This document shows positions 23,931-36,900 of a DNA stretch of 64,000 bases, in pieces. The stretch is from Exaiptasia diaphana (taxonomy: Eukaryota > Cnidaria > Anthozoa > Actiniaria > Aiptasiidae). Position 1 is the first letter of the stretch, and each line of letters begins with the position of its first letter. The notes below the pieces were generated by a model that searched no databases, had not been told where the DNA came from, and saw only the letters and a list, made by a program, of their open reading frames with translations. The stretch lies in assembly GCF_001417965.1 (NCBI RefSeq), contig NW_018388291.1, positions 294,500-358,499 on the forward strand, in the 5' to 3' direction. The position numbers were made by a program, and so were the translations under genes.

Positions 23931-26900
23931 CTAGTCCTGATCCGAATCTGATCCGTCGTCTTCCTCTTCTTCGTCAGCGAGGTCTGGCATTGGGAAACGG
24001 AGAAGTGCGGCAACTCCAGAAAGCTGGCCAAGTTCTGCAATCAAAGACCATATGGTTACATAAAGTTAAATTATGGACTGAAAACCGGACTTAAATAATT
24101 CAACTTACGTTCACCGGAAACGTGCAGACTTGAGAATATCCTAAGAAAAAAAAAAAAAAAAAAATAAAGTATTGTTAATTCCTCACCAAGGTAAATTGCA
24201 TCCTCGAAAACCCAGGAGCTTTTGAGTGAGAAACGGGAGAGATTCATACAATAGGAGCTCAAAAGTAAGCCCCCCCGACTTTTCTAAGGATAGTTTTTGA
24301 CTGCGGTTTATAATCATAACTATCACTAGAAGTTTAAGCGCAATGGCCACGTGAAAGTTGTGCCTTTCTACTGCATAGTTATATATTATTCCAAAATTTC
24401 GAGAACTACAATTCATGTACTCAGAATGTTGCTCGGTTTATTTAAGTTGAGCCTTTTAAATGATTTTTCACTTACTTGACCTCCCCGCCATTATCTTTCA
24501 CGCTCTCGACAAGGTTGACATATCGTTTACGAGTTGCGAGATCTGCCGATCTGTGGAAAGGGAAACAAGGTTAAGCTTAAACAGGAAAACTATAGTGTAA
24601 TAAGTGCCCAACAATAATTTATGGAAAAAGTATCCCTTATTTTTTCAATGTAAGCTTGCTAAGACTGCGACTGATCATGCGCAAATCATTGCTCTTGGTT
24701 TCATTCAAGTGTAATAAGAGCCCAGAGCAGGTCAGTACCAGTGGAAGGGGTCTTCATAGAGCGAATTTCGTATGAGTGGGAAACGGACGGTACTGTACTG
24801 TGACCGTAATCGTACTGTAACCAAATTCTAGTGCCCCATTGGTTCACCAAAATTCTGCAGGCCAGGTCCGGTAACTGTGCGGTATCCGTGCGGTAACGGT
24901 GTCCCACTCATACGAAATCCGCTCTAATAACGCAGTGGATTTAAGCAAAAAGATAATAAGGCATCAATCAACCTGGTTGAAAAGTGGAAAAACCTGAAAA
25001 ACAACTGAAAAACGCGGCTACTATTTTCCTATTTTGATCTGATGTCAAATCAAATCGAGATACCTAAAGAGCTTGTCCGTAACTAGAAGAGTTTCTACCG
25101 CCATGGCTTCGTTGGCTTTTTCGACGTGACCAATTCTAAAAGAATATAAACAAAAACGTAAATATACACGAAAAGCATGAACGAAATAGCATGTGTTACA
25201 TTTGAAATTGATTTGAAATAGTGAATTTATTCACATCTTTTCGTTTGGAGACTCAGAACTCTAATCACTCTAATAACTCCACACTATGATGTCACAAGTG
25301 TGCTGTGTTTTAGAAACTGAGGAGGAGCTTGTCCTAAAACCCCACACCACACCCTTAATTCGACGACATAAATAAGAAAAACGGCATTTTTCTTTCTTTA
25401 TATTTATCTTTGATTATGACTGATTCTTGATTTCATACTTTATATTGCTACATGTATGCTTATGTCAACACAATATGTCGCACCCTTGACTTCATTCCCT
25501 TGTCCTATGTTCTGCTTATGCATGAGTCAACGGTAACCCCGACCCCCCCCACCCCGGGACAAGGTGGGGATTAGAAAAAATGTGAAGTTTAACATGTGAT
25601 AATGCCCCTGACTCTGGGGACTATGTTANACCACCAAAAGCCCTACCCCTGGGGCAGGATATTTTTGTCCTTCGCTTTTCCCCTTTGTAGATAAGCATTA
25701 CAAAAAATATAGTTATTTTTGTATCACACTTTATTTCATTCATTCATTGGAGGTTGTCTTCCAGCCATTTACCGGTATACTATTCTGAGGAAAGAACAAA
25801 TATGAGAACAATTTAAATCAAAGCTTCTTCCAGTTCATGATTTGATTGAAACTGAGAATTAAATTAAAGTAGAAAACTCTAATCATTAGTAGCCTGACAT
25901 TTAAATTAGTTTGCCTCCTTGTATTATGATCGAGAAAAAAGTTAAAAAGTAATTTAATACATAGGTTATTCGCCATAATAATGAACGATTTATGTACAAG
26001 GTCAAAAGAGGTGAAGGTCAAGTTAAAAGTGACAAATAGTCATTGTGAATTATTCTTCAATTACATTTTTCCTGTTTTATATCCTTCTTAAACAAGGATG
26101 GCTTTTACAAGCACTAGATGCAAGTTGATTTGAATAACAAAAACACTCACCTTCTAGCATTCAAGCATGGAGCATCTTGTTGAAGACAACCGCTGTCCTA
26201 GAAATTGCAGGGTCTTGTCGAATCCCCACCTATGCCCTATCCCCACGGGGAAGGTTCATTCTAAAAAGCTCCAATCCCACACCATGTTGGGGATAATAAT
26301 TGTTCTATTCCCNCACTATCCCCCTCTAATCCCCACCTTGTCCCGGGGTGGGGGGGGTCGGGGTTACCGTTGACTCATGCATTACACGGTCGTGTGGCCT
26401 AGTCTAATCATTTTACAGTAAGTTTTCAAGAAATTTAGATCCCGTGTAAACGTTTAGCTCTTACCCATAATAAGCTTTGTCTGGTTCATTTTGAAGTGTA
26501 GAATAAAATGTATCAAGGGCCTTTACTTCGCTGCTGGCCTAAATGAAAAAAGAAAAGTTTTACCTTGAGGGAACAAGTCTAGCTTTCATGTAAATCGTAC
26601 TTCTTTCCTAAAAAAAGAGCTCAGGCGAGTATAATCTACTGTACCTTTGTGTCTGCAAGCCTGCTTGCAATTGAAGAATCTGATAAAATTTCTGTAACAA
26701 AAATGAATCAATAGATATATTTGTCACACCTTTAGCATTGAATAAAAATTCGGTAAACAAGCCCTAATGCTTACTATATCATTCAACCCACAATTACCGT
26801 CGTTAAAAATAGATCATAGATCCCTTACATGATTTCTTCTCACCTTTCAAAGCATGCTTATGTCCTGATGAAGAATGCACCTTTAATGTATAAATAGAAA

Positions 26901-29900
26901 GTTTAATAAAAAACGCGAAAACAAAAGAAAACAAACCAAAGAAAAGCAACAAAAGGAAAATGAAATTGCTAATGTCGCCTCACCAAAAGAAACTTTGATT
27001 TGTTCTCTAATAAAACTTTCCATTCCAATTTTGTTGCTTGTTGAATCATGTAATCAAAAAACTGATCCTGAAAAGAAAATGACAATGATAACGTTAGCAT
27101 GTCCCCTCTACACCTCAGACCCCTCTCCTTGTGTCTCCCTTCACCCACACCTAGAGCTGCTAACAGTTCTCTATGTCATTGAAATTGAGTCAAATGAAGA
27201 ATGAAAGTAAAGTTCATGGATTAATTATTATAAATAGTCTATCTGTTAAGGCCAATTTAGACCAGTACAACTTTTGCCTACAACTATCGCATGCATGCAA
27301 CATGCCTACATGTAAGTCATCATTACAACATGGCTACAACTTAGAGACTAAAAACAATTGTTTGATAACCTCACGACAGTTGTAGCCATGTTGTTGTGAT
27401 GACTTGCATGCAATAGTTGTAGGCAAAAGATGCACCAAATTGGCCTTTAGAACGCTTCAATGAATAGGTATCCAATCAAAATATGCCAAATTATTATAAT
27501 TGATGGATCACCAAATTATCCATTTATAATACTAACAGTAAAATAGTTACATTAGTTTGTTGTTTAGCAATTAAATCATATCTTACCTTCACAAATCCTG
27601 GACTTCCAACCAGTACACACTTTACAACTGATTGTACAAAGAAAAAGTAATACTATTTATAAAAATGCACTAGACCAAACTAAACCAAAAGCACAAGACA
27701 AAGTCAATATACCATCAAAGTTGATGTGCCTGAGGATCCCTTGAATAATTGCATCATAAAACTTTAGAAGTCCCTGTGAATAATAAGACTGATGTAAGTG
27801 AGTCATTAACTACTTAGTTTGTAGGTCAGATGTGACCTATTGTACACTATCAACAGCAACAATAAATTCTGAGGTAGAGTGTGGGGTCTGAGTCTTTCAT
27901 TAGCAGTACAAGTGTTATCTGGTTAAAGCAATTAAGTCGTTAAAGCAGTTATTCGGTGAGCCGAAAGCTGGACAAAAGCCATAACTTTTAGGTTGAAGTA
28001 GCGCTTACATCGTAATGAATAGACCAACCTACAACCATTTATTTGATCAGTTATTTATTATTTTCTTTCCTTTTTTGTACGTAACTTATCATAAAACTCC
28101 TATTTTAAGAGATAATGTATAAAAGAGGGAAGGAATATATTATCAAATAAATACCTTGTCATGCTGAGCACAGTAACCTTTTCTTTTTCTTGGAACATTC
28201 ATGTCAATTTTTGCTCTGACAACCGTCATACTTGAGGTTACTAAACATATATGGCACAGCCCTACAATGAAAACAACAATAAAGATAATATACCAAAAAC
28301 TAAAAACATGATGCAATAACATTTATTTGAAGACCCTGAGTAGCTCTCCTATACTTTCTATCAACTTAGCCAATATGCCATGCAACAAAAAATCATTGAT
28401 CCCACTTATAATAGGGGGTTCATTACCTTCATGTAAAATGATTGCTGCTAAATCTGCATGTTGAGTAGGATCACAAGCTGTCTCTGAAGATAAAAATGTC
28501 AAAGAAGTTCAAATATCTATGAAGAGTAAATCTCTAAAATATACATGTATATGTCATTACAATTGAGATAGATTGATCACATTTAGTGAAATTGTTGTTT
28601 AGGGTTTTAGTGGAAAACAATGTACACTCTTTACTTGGATATTTTCGATATCTTGGATATTTAGGAAATAGTATAGACCCCTTGCATGTGACGTCAAAGC
28701 AGCTTCATCTGGAGGACAAAACAAAANATTTTTATCCTCTTGGGAACTAGAATCTATTGTTTTGTCCTCCAGTTGGAGCTGCATTCCCATGAACTGCAAG
28801 GGGTCTATAATGAAGAATGTGCATGCCCTAGCAATAACGTGTGCATTTTACTGAGAAAGGAGCTCTTACCTACTCTATCCAGTGCTATGAAATCCCAATG
28901 GTCCTTTATAAGAGTAAACTTTCTATTCAGTTCAAGATCTATAGTATGGTAAGCTCCCATCTAAAAATAAATCAACCAATCAATCAATAACAAATTTATC
29001 AAGTATATGATTATCATATTATTTCAATAATCAGTTCACTAGTCATTTATTTGGCCTCACAAAATCTTAAAGTTAGTTAGTTGTATCAGGTTAGGCAATC
29101 AATTAGTTTATGAATGCATGAATAAGAGAAAACAAGAAATGGACAGATGGAAGAATGATTGCTCCAGTAGCCTTAGCTTCAATGGATGCATAGATGGATG
29201 GATGAAATAGGATAAATGAATGAGATGAAATATGAAAAAAAGAGGATGTGGTATGTGGGATGATTGATTGGAATAATGAATGACTGGATGAATGACTAGT
29301 TAGATAGATGGGATAGGATTGATGGCTGGAATGAATGAATATTTCAATGAATCAGTCATCAACAAGTCAAAGAAATATCATATTTCCGGAAGTCAGCCAT
29401 AAATTGATAAATATTATCCAATAACTTTTTCATGTATTACTGTGTTGGCACCTTACTTTAACAAACTGGTTTTCCTCTGTATTTCGTCCATTGACTCTCA
29501 AAACACAAGCTTGAGTGTCAAACTCTATGTTTTTAACAGCAAGAGTGAGGGTCGTTCTAATCTTGTTACTGCTGACAGAACCAGTAGCTGACTCAGTCTG
29601 AACTCGCCTGTCAAATGAATTTTAATGCATGATAAATGAGTGTCAATTTAATCTGATTGACAACTTAAAAAATGTTGTTATATCATGGCTGCTTATTGTG
29701 GGACTAATGGCAAAGGGCTAACACAAACAGTTTGAAAATCTCATGCATGTTAGTGTTAAAGTTTGAGAGATGTTGGACTGTCATCTTTGATCAAGGTGCT
29801 ATGTTGTTTAGCAGACAAAAGAGTTTTTGATGTTGTTTCTAGACCCCAATCAGTGACCATGACATTGGCAAGAGTTTTGAAAGTTAGTTAATATTAATTA

Positions 29901-30789
29901 AAATAATATAATTATGCAGAACAATAATATCACGCACTCCTTTTAAAGCTGTGGGAGTTATACAATTATAGAATTTTTTGATGTGACGTCATAATGAAAT
30001 AGGGTAAATTGAATCAGTGTTCACTGCACATATAGTACGAATGCCAAGAGAGCATTTATACATAACATGGTATCAACATGGTCACAATATGATCTGTTGC
30101 AGACTCATACAAAATATACGATAAAACTAAAGGATGTGCATGTAAAATGACCGACACAAATATGGTCAAAAACCTTTACCTTATGGTAGTAGACCTAAGA
30201 CGATCCCCAACAGCAATCAGATTGTAAGCATGCCACATATCCTCTGCCTCATCAGGGATTAGAGTGACATGCCTGAATTAAATATTTTGTTTTAAGTATT
30301 TTGTAAATAAATTAATATTTTAAAAGTCAAACTAGCTATCAGTAGTAAATTATTATATACCCTCAAACAATTTGTATGTATTAATAGGAATTTGACTGGT
30401 GAATTAATCCCTCTGATATCGTCCTAAATGAAAGAGTTACATGAAAACGAATCAAAAGTTTAATTATTACTGAATAACAATGTGAGAAACTCATGTTAGT
30501 TGTCAAACAATGTTATCGTTTTGTAAATCTTTTCAAACAAGATTCTACCAAACAGAAAAAAGCGTTCCATACGTTATTAAGGCATTGAAATGAAATAATA
30601 TTACAATGAAAGTTGAATCTAGACAGAATCTTCTATTGCGTGACAGCTAGTTTATTGATGATGATGTGTACAAAAAATTCAGACATTACCCGCCAAAATA
30701 AGTACTTCAATAATCGAAATAAAAATCAAATAAAACAGTAATACTTACCCACTACTATCTTTCTCGAAGCTCTTGCTTACAAGCTTCAT
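23931..30789 (-). CDS. PELO: Pelota, ribosome-rescue factor (Dom34 homologue)
   Basis: Sixteen exons on the minus strand: 30789-30749, 30272-30180, 29607-29457, 28960-28870, 28483-28427, 28261-28155, 27773-27713, 27627-27587, 27067-26984, 26880-26844, 26691-26645, 26538-26465, 25135-25064, 24550-24476, 24140-24109 and 24034-23931. Phases agree throughout and give 388 residues; human pelota has 385. Landmarks: [14 protein letters not shown] at the N-terminus, [19 protein letters not shown] in the Sm-like domain, [49 protein letters not shown] and an acidic tail. Pelota is an eRF1 paralogue without the GGQ motif. With HBS1 it splits stalled ribosomes and feeds no-go and non-stop mRNA decay in the cytoplasm. 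Introns carry at least four MITEs. It shares a 216-bp upstream region with the divergent NUDT6-like gene. Confidence 0.95.
24756..24928. mobile_element. MITE in pelota intron 13
   Basis: Inverted ends AGAGCGAATTTCGTATGAGT and its near complement ACTCATACGAAATCCGCTCT. The interior (GTACTGTACTGTGACCG) is non-coding. Confidence 0.7.
25515..26382. mobile_element. ~870-bp TIR element in pelota intron 12
   Basis: Arms of about 58 bp, 25516-25575 and about 26322-26380, are reverse complements (ATGCATGAGTCAACGGTAAC ... GGACAAGGTGGGGATTAG). No transposase frame is present inside, so the element is non-autonomous. Confidence 0.75.
27247..27450. mobile_element. Foldback MITE in pelota intron 8
   Basis: The ends AAGGCCAATTT and AAATTGGCCTT are inverted. 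Most of the element folds on itself (TTGCCTACAACTAT against ATAGTTGTAGGCAA; CAACATGGCTACAACT against AGTTGTAGCCATGTTG). Confidence 0.8.
28672..28812. mobile_element. Short TIR MITE in pelota intron 4
   Basis: Ends TATAGACCCCTTGCA and TGCAAGGGGTCTATA are perfect inverts, with an inner pair TGGAGGACAAAACAA / TTGTTTTGTCCTCCA. One N lies inside. Confidence 0.75.
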
Positions 30790-31005
30790 ATTAAGCGTTG
30801 ACGATACGAGGTTTTGCCTCAATCAGACCACAATTTCATAAGTTTTTCACGAAACCGATGTATCCTCCTTGCCGCCATTTTGAAAAATACCAGTGAGCTG
30901 GGGAGCCGCGCTCTTTCGCAATATCAACGAGGAACGCCTGGCTATACTTATTATAAATAGTCACAAACATCTTCTTCTTGGAAATTTTGTAGATTTTATG
31001 AAATC
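30790..31005. promoter_or_regulatory. Bidirectional promoter region, pelota / NUDT6-like
   Basis: Only 216 bp separate the two divergent start codons. The region contains GCCGCCATTTTG (30871-30882), the consensus of the YY1 site, often found near TATA-less promoters of housekeeping genes. No TATA box is placed convincingly. Shared promoter use is inferred from the spacing. Confidence 0.6.
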
Positions 31006-31027
31006 ATGGCTGACTATGACTCAATAA
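30998..31027 (+). other. Overlapping upstream ORF in the NUDT6-like leader
   Basis: An ATG eight bases before the NUDT6-like start opens a 9-codon frame (MKSWLTMTQ, then TAA) that overlaps the main start in another frame. If this ATG is within the transcript it would reduce initiation at the main ATG. Confidence 0.45.
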
Positions 31028-33457
31028 GAAAGAATCCTAACATCCTTCAAGGAAAGAGTGATATGTAAGTAAAGCAGGGATAAGGTTTTTTTTGCGTGAT
31101 TTTAATGGCATGTGTAGTGATAATTTTATCTTGACAATCGTAAATTATTTTTAAGGTTTGGCGGCATCACTGTCGATTTCACTGCCGTCGATTACAAACA
31201 TGACTATGAAGATGATGATTTTAAAAATATTTTGGAAGGTTTGTTTTAAGTCTGTAAGTCTCTAAAACAGAAGTGGATATAAACGTAGTACTCCTGTGGC
31301 ACTTTATAAGTTTTGTTTAATAGTTACGAGATTATGTAATCGCTAATTGTTTTATTTACAGCATCCTTGGCTAGTTACAAAACCTGTGGTATTAGAGGGG
31401 TTTGGCTAAAAATTCCTATCAATAAATCAACATGGATACCAATAGCTGTTAAGGTAACTAGAATATAATGACTTTCAACCTGTATTTTGTATGTACATTC
31501 ATTGCTGTAAATAAGTTATGTTAATCAGGGACCGCGGAGTGGGATCTTGTTTGGGGGGGCTAGCGGCGAGGAGGTACTAGGGGGGTCGGAAATTTCTGAA
31601 ATCTTAACTCTCGGAAATGCCATTTNNAGCGTTTTGAGGCNTTATCCAAGACATATTTACCGCAGACACGGTCAGCAATATTATCAATAAAATCCCAAAG
31701 ACTTCATAAGGAGGCTCTTCACTTCTTTAAGAAAATTCAAAATATCGGAAATATTATTGGGGGGGCTGTAGCCCCCCAGCCCCACCTGCTCCGCGGTCCC
31801 TGTTAATAAACAAAATTGCAAACTGTCAAAATTTTTTTAGCAAAATGTGTAATAGAGTGAAAGTGAAAAAATGACAAAACGATTTTGTTTTTTGTCATCA
31901 TCATTATTATTTAACTCAACTGCAGATTGATTGATGTGGGCTTTTCTCTCCCCACAACCCCCCCTCCCCACCAAGAAAAACATGATGCAGACAAAAGCTA
32001 AATAAACTAACCGTATATTTTGCAGCAAGGATTTCAGTTTCATCATTGCTTTCCATCCTATGCAATGATGACTTGCTGGCTTCCAAAAGACGAACCTAAT
32101 AAGATACCTTCCTTTGCCACTACTTTTGTAGGTAAGGGTAATTTAAATTTGTTTCAATTTTCCAGTCAGTTTTATTGTTTTTTTTTTTTAATAATTCATG
32201 CACTTTAAAACACATGAAACCTAATCTGTTGGAGACTCCTCAAGAAAGGATTGTCACAGTTTATATATTCTTAAATGTGTTGTAGGGGTAGGTGGTTTTG
32301 TTATCAGTGATGGCAAATTACTAGTAGTGAAAGAAAAATATAGAAAGTCTGATCACTGGAAGTTGCCTGGTGGAATGGTAGATCATAGTAAGTTATTTAC
32401 AAAAAAAAATTCTTTCTTAGAGATGACTTGTTGAAAAATGTGTATGGCCGATGTTAAATAGGATTAGATCCATGTCAGTAGAGATGAAAAATCACAGGCT
32501 TACCAAACTATTGAGAAGAGACGTCAGCTCTATAGGCCTCCCACTGTACTGATTATCATCTGAAAGCACAAGAACGACTTCTCCTCTCAATAGTGTAGTA
32601 ACTTAAAAAATGAGAAACTATTTAAATAGACTTGTTTTGAAAAGTTCCATTAATTTTTTTACTTTTGTAATATTACTTTAACTGGTCAGTCAGTTAAAGT
32701 GCCTAAAAAGATTTTACTTCATGCACTTTCAGAGGAAGACATAAGAGCTGCAGTAAAAAGAGAAGTAGCAGAAGAAACTGGAATAGAAACAGAGATTGTG
32801 TCCTTAATCAGTGTGCGTCACATCCCAGACTTTCGTTTTGAGTGCTCTGACTTCTATTTCGTATTTCTATTGAAACCTTTGAATACAGATATAAACAGAG
32901 ACCCTACAGAAATAGAGGATGCCAGGTGGATGGATGTAAGTTAAACAATAACATGTTCTTCAATGCTACTAGTATCAGGAAAATTGAATTTAGAAAATAT
33001 TTTTTTGTCTTAAAAAAATTCATTGAGAATCTTAGACAGTGGTATACTTAGAGACTTTTGAACTTGTGAAAAACAGATATTAAGGAGGCAGAGTTAAATA
33101 AATTGAAATCAGAAGAATTAGGTTTTCCTTTGCTTCTGACATGTCCAGTGAATTTCAGAAAACTGTACACATTGAACAGCCATTCACAATCCTCCATTTC
33201 TTATACCAACCAAAGCAAAAAAAAAAGCAAATGAAGAAGACAAGACTTTTATAATGTAAATGTATTTTGTAAATGTGTGTTGTTTTTGTTTATAGTTAGA
33301 TGAGTACATTGCAAGTCCAATAGTCAATGAAGCCAACAAATTTGTTGCACAAGCCTACAAAGACCAGAAACTCAAGATAATTCCTACAGAAATGTTTCTT
33401 TTCAATAGAGACTTTGTTCTATATTCCCTTGAAACTCCACAAATTAACAAACTTTAG
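31006..33457 (+). CDS. NUDT6: NUDT6-like Nudix hydrolase
   Basis: Seven exons on the plus strand: 31006-31064, 31156-31238, 31362-31453, 32026-32131, 32286-32387, 32733-32935 and 33296-33457. Phases agree and give 268 residues. An N-terminal NUDT6-type domain (FGGITVDFTAVDYKHD, RGVWLKIPI, GFQFHHCFPSYAMMTCWLP) precedes a Nudix domain. The Nudix box crosses the exon 5/6 junction and is complete: GMVDHKEDIRAAVKREV continuing AEETGI, matching G-x5-E-x7-REUxEExGU, so the metal-binding glutamates are present. The box only reads correctly with the A|AG junction chosen here. Members hydrolyse nucleoside diphosphate derivatives; the physiological substrate of NUDT6 is unsettled. In vertebrates NUDT6 overlaps FGF2 antisense; no FGF gene is seen here. 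Confidence 0.9.
31530..31802. mobile_element. TIR MITE in NUDT6-like intron 3
   Basis: Ends CAGGGACCGCGGAG and CTCCGCGGTCCCTG are inverted. Flanks on both sides read TTAAT, a likely target duplication. The interior contains GGGGGGGCTAGCGG, the GGAAATGCCATTT motif with two N bases, and GGGGGGGCTGTAGCCCCCC. Confidence 0.75.
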
Positions 33458-33960
33458 CATTTATAAATTAAATCTTAGGAACACTGTGTTTTTTATTATT
33501 ATAATTTGTACATAAATTTATGTACATTAATTATGTAAATTAGAAAACATTATTGTGGTGAGGAGAGAATTGTTTTTTAGACAAAAATTACAAAACATTA
33601 CAAACTGTCCACATGAATGTTTAATTCCACTGCAAATACCAGTTTCATACAGATTAGAATATCCACTTGATAACAATTTTGGGACAAGAGAAGATGAGAT
33701 TTTCATTTTGTATATGAATATATAAATTCTTGATGAATTGGTTTAAAATCATATTTACAAGTTCCAATGATGCACTGTTCATGTACATGGCAGTCTGATA
33801 TAAATTTGAATAATTTGAATGAGAGTACCACTTACAATGTGTAATACAATAAATAAAAAATAAAGAAACAAGTGGCACTCATCATTTCATGTTCAGGTAC
33901 TTTAAAGTACTGACTTCTATTATATATTAGTTACACTGCCTTGGCCATCATGTGATGTCC
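33458..33960. other. Convergent 3' ends of NUDT6-like and KMT5A
   Basis: The 503 bp between the two stop codons must hold both 3' UTRs. AATAAA-type sequence appears on the plus strand at 33850-33867 and TTTATT, read from the minus strand, near 33490. The transcripts may overlap. Confidence 0.5.
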
Positions 33961-36900
33961 TCATAACTGCAGCCATGGATGAGAGGCAATGGCATCCTTG
34001 TTTCTTTCACCATAGTCATACAAGAGTTCTTCCCCAGGGTTGATGTGTTTTGCAGCAATTAGAATAAGACAAGGATCTTCTTTGATGGATATTACCTTAG
34101 TTGTACAGTTGCCATTGACACTATGATTGAGTAATCTTCCTAATCGCCCTGACTCCTCTGTTGCATCCACACTGTTGAGTAAACAAACGATTATATTTAT
34201 TGTTTTTTCAGAGCAAGAAACCTAACATTTAGATGACTGCAAACATTTTGCTATAAATTTCTTTAAAAGAGCTACTTCATATATGTAAATGTATGTAGTT
34301 TTATAAAACTTATTAATAATGCATGAGCTATTACTCCAATAAGGGTTGTCCATTTCATCAGGTGATTGAACTTGTAAATCAGATACAACACTGTGATACA
34401 ACACTAGTGTTGTATAAGATTTACAACACGGTCGTCACCTTGAGACAACCCAACACTAGCAAAGGTCTCAGTTTTAGTGTCGCATCATAGACCTTCACTA
34501 GGTTTTGAAGCAATCAAAGACGGATAACAGAACTGGCTTATGCAACAGATGGCTTGCTTTCCATGTGGGATGGATAATTATTCAAAATGTTCTGTGTTGC
34601 AGTAAATTGCGCATGCTTAATAGCGACTCAACTCAGCAGTTTCCTTAATTGCCATTTTTTGTCATTTATCTCACTGTAATTCATGTTAATTTGTGTTGGA
34701 GTTTTATAAGTCGTTTACAACATTCGCGTCCGTGTTGTATGGGAATTACAATCTCTCGCCTGCGGCTCGAGATTGTAATTTCCCATACAACACGGCCGCT
34801 CATGTTGTAAACATTACTTATAAAACTTATTAATAATGCATAAGCTATTGCTCCAATAAGGGCTGACCATTTAATCAGGTGATTGACCTTGTAAATCTGA
34901 TACAACCACTAGTGGTTGTATCAGATTTACAACACGGTAGTCACCATTGAGACAACCCAACACTAGCAAAGGTCTCAGTTTTATTGTCGCATCATAGACC
35001 TTCACTAGGTTTTGAAGCAATCAAAGACGGATAACAGAACTCGCTTATGCAACAGATGGCTTGCTTTCCATGTGGGATGGATAATTATTCAAAATGTTCT
35101 GTGTTGCAGTAAATTGCGCATGCTTAATAGGNACTAAACTCAGCAGTTACCTTATTTGTCATTTTTCGTCATTTATCTCACTGTAATTCATGTTAATTTG
35201 TGTAGGAGTTTTATAAGTCGTTTACAACATTCGCGTCCGTGTTGTATGGGAATTACAATCTCTCGCCTGCGGCTCGAGATTGTAATTCCCATACAACACG
35301 GCCGCTCATGTTGTAAACTATACATATTCTCCTTCTCAGCAAAGTGAGATGACTTGTGAGCTTGCAATGATTGACATTTGGCAGGAGTGCCCAAATTTAT
35401 TTAAAAGCAGGAAAAATTTGAAACCAAAAGCAAACAAACAAATCAAACACCTTACCAATATTTCTTGTTTCCAAATGCAAAGTAGTACATATAACAGCCA
35501 ATGTCTTTATTTTCTCCATATTTCTTTTCTCTTTCTCTGGCAGTGTTTACGTCTATTAGATCACCAGCATATTCGCACACTAAATCACCCCGTTCAAAAG
35601 TCTTTAAAGCAAACACTCCTCTCCCTTTCCCATCAACATCTCTGACCTGTAATATCAAGCACAGATTTTAGTAGATAACTTTCCACCTAATTCAAAACCT
35701 ATGGAAGTTAGGATCCAAACATAGAAAAAGGCAGTGTTACTTCTACAATCTATGATATCTCAATCAGCTAAATATTTATAGCCATGTGACAGCTGCATGA
35801 TTATACTTTTGGATATTACTGTTGTCACAAACCCTTCAAAATCTGTTTTTTTTTTATGTATCTCCCTTGGTACAGAACCTCAAATGTTAGGTTAGGTTTC
35901 ATTTTATTGTTTGAAAGAGCATCTGTTGTATAATTATTGTTTTCTAAACCAATCACAAGATTCCCTTTGAATGGGGCGTGAAAACCAGAATATCAGAGTA
36001 TTTACAAATAATGACATACATACCTCTAAGCCTTCTTCTCTTCCTTCTAAAATTGCACTTTCAATGCTCATTCTTTTCTCTTCCTGTAAATTAAGTACAT
36101 ACAAAGTTACTACACTTCACAGACAACAAACAGGCCACAACAAAGGAATAGTCATCATTATTGTAACTCAAAATACCTCAATTTTAGACTTGCATTTTCT
36201 TTGACTCCTTCTCACAACAAAATGCTTTGTGATGGAAGGTTGGTTTGATGTTTCTTCCTTTTTGTTGCTGAAAAAAGTTGGATTGTTTGAGTAGGCATTT
36301 TGCCATGATCTCTCAGTGTTTCATAGAATGAAAGTTGGCTACAGTAGCATATTTTTATTTGTAATGTACACTGAAAGAACAGTGCTATCCATCTTGCATC
36401 TCATCCTGCATTTGCCCGCCAGCCTAATATATTCTAGACTGAACACTCTGATTTTTATTCAAAAACTTTGAAGGAAAACATACACACAAATAAACATAGC
36501 AATAATTAAAATATACAGTATAAAGTAAAAGCACTCCTACCTTTTGGCCTTTGATTTTGTAGTTTTCTTCTTCTTCCCTGAATTCGAGTCTTGTTTTGGG
36601 CTGAGCAGCAGTTGACGGGATGCACTTTTCTGCTTGACATGTTCTGGAGATTTTTCAACATTCTTTTCTTTCTGATTTGTTGTCTGTGATTGGTCAACGT
36701 CTGCATCGGTACAATCTTTAGATGAACCCGGGGATAAGTTACTCTGTGATTGTTGTGAATCACTAAACGTTTGTGCTGCTGAACTTTGTTTGTAGCTTGG
36801 GGAAGTAGAAAAGTACGAAGAGATTTTGGAATCGATTGGAGACTTCGAATCTGACGATGTTCTAGTAATCTATAAAGTAAGCTTATCTTAATTAAGCAAT

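Noticed and set aside
23840-24094. Plus-strand 84-codon frame at the pelota 3' end
   Set aside because: Antisense to the last pelota exon and without a recognisable product.
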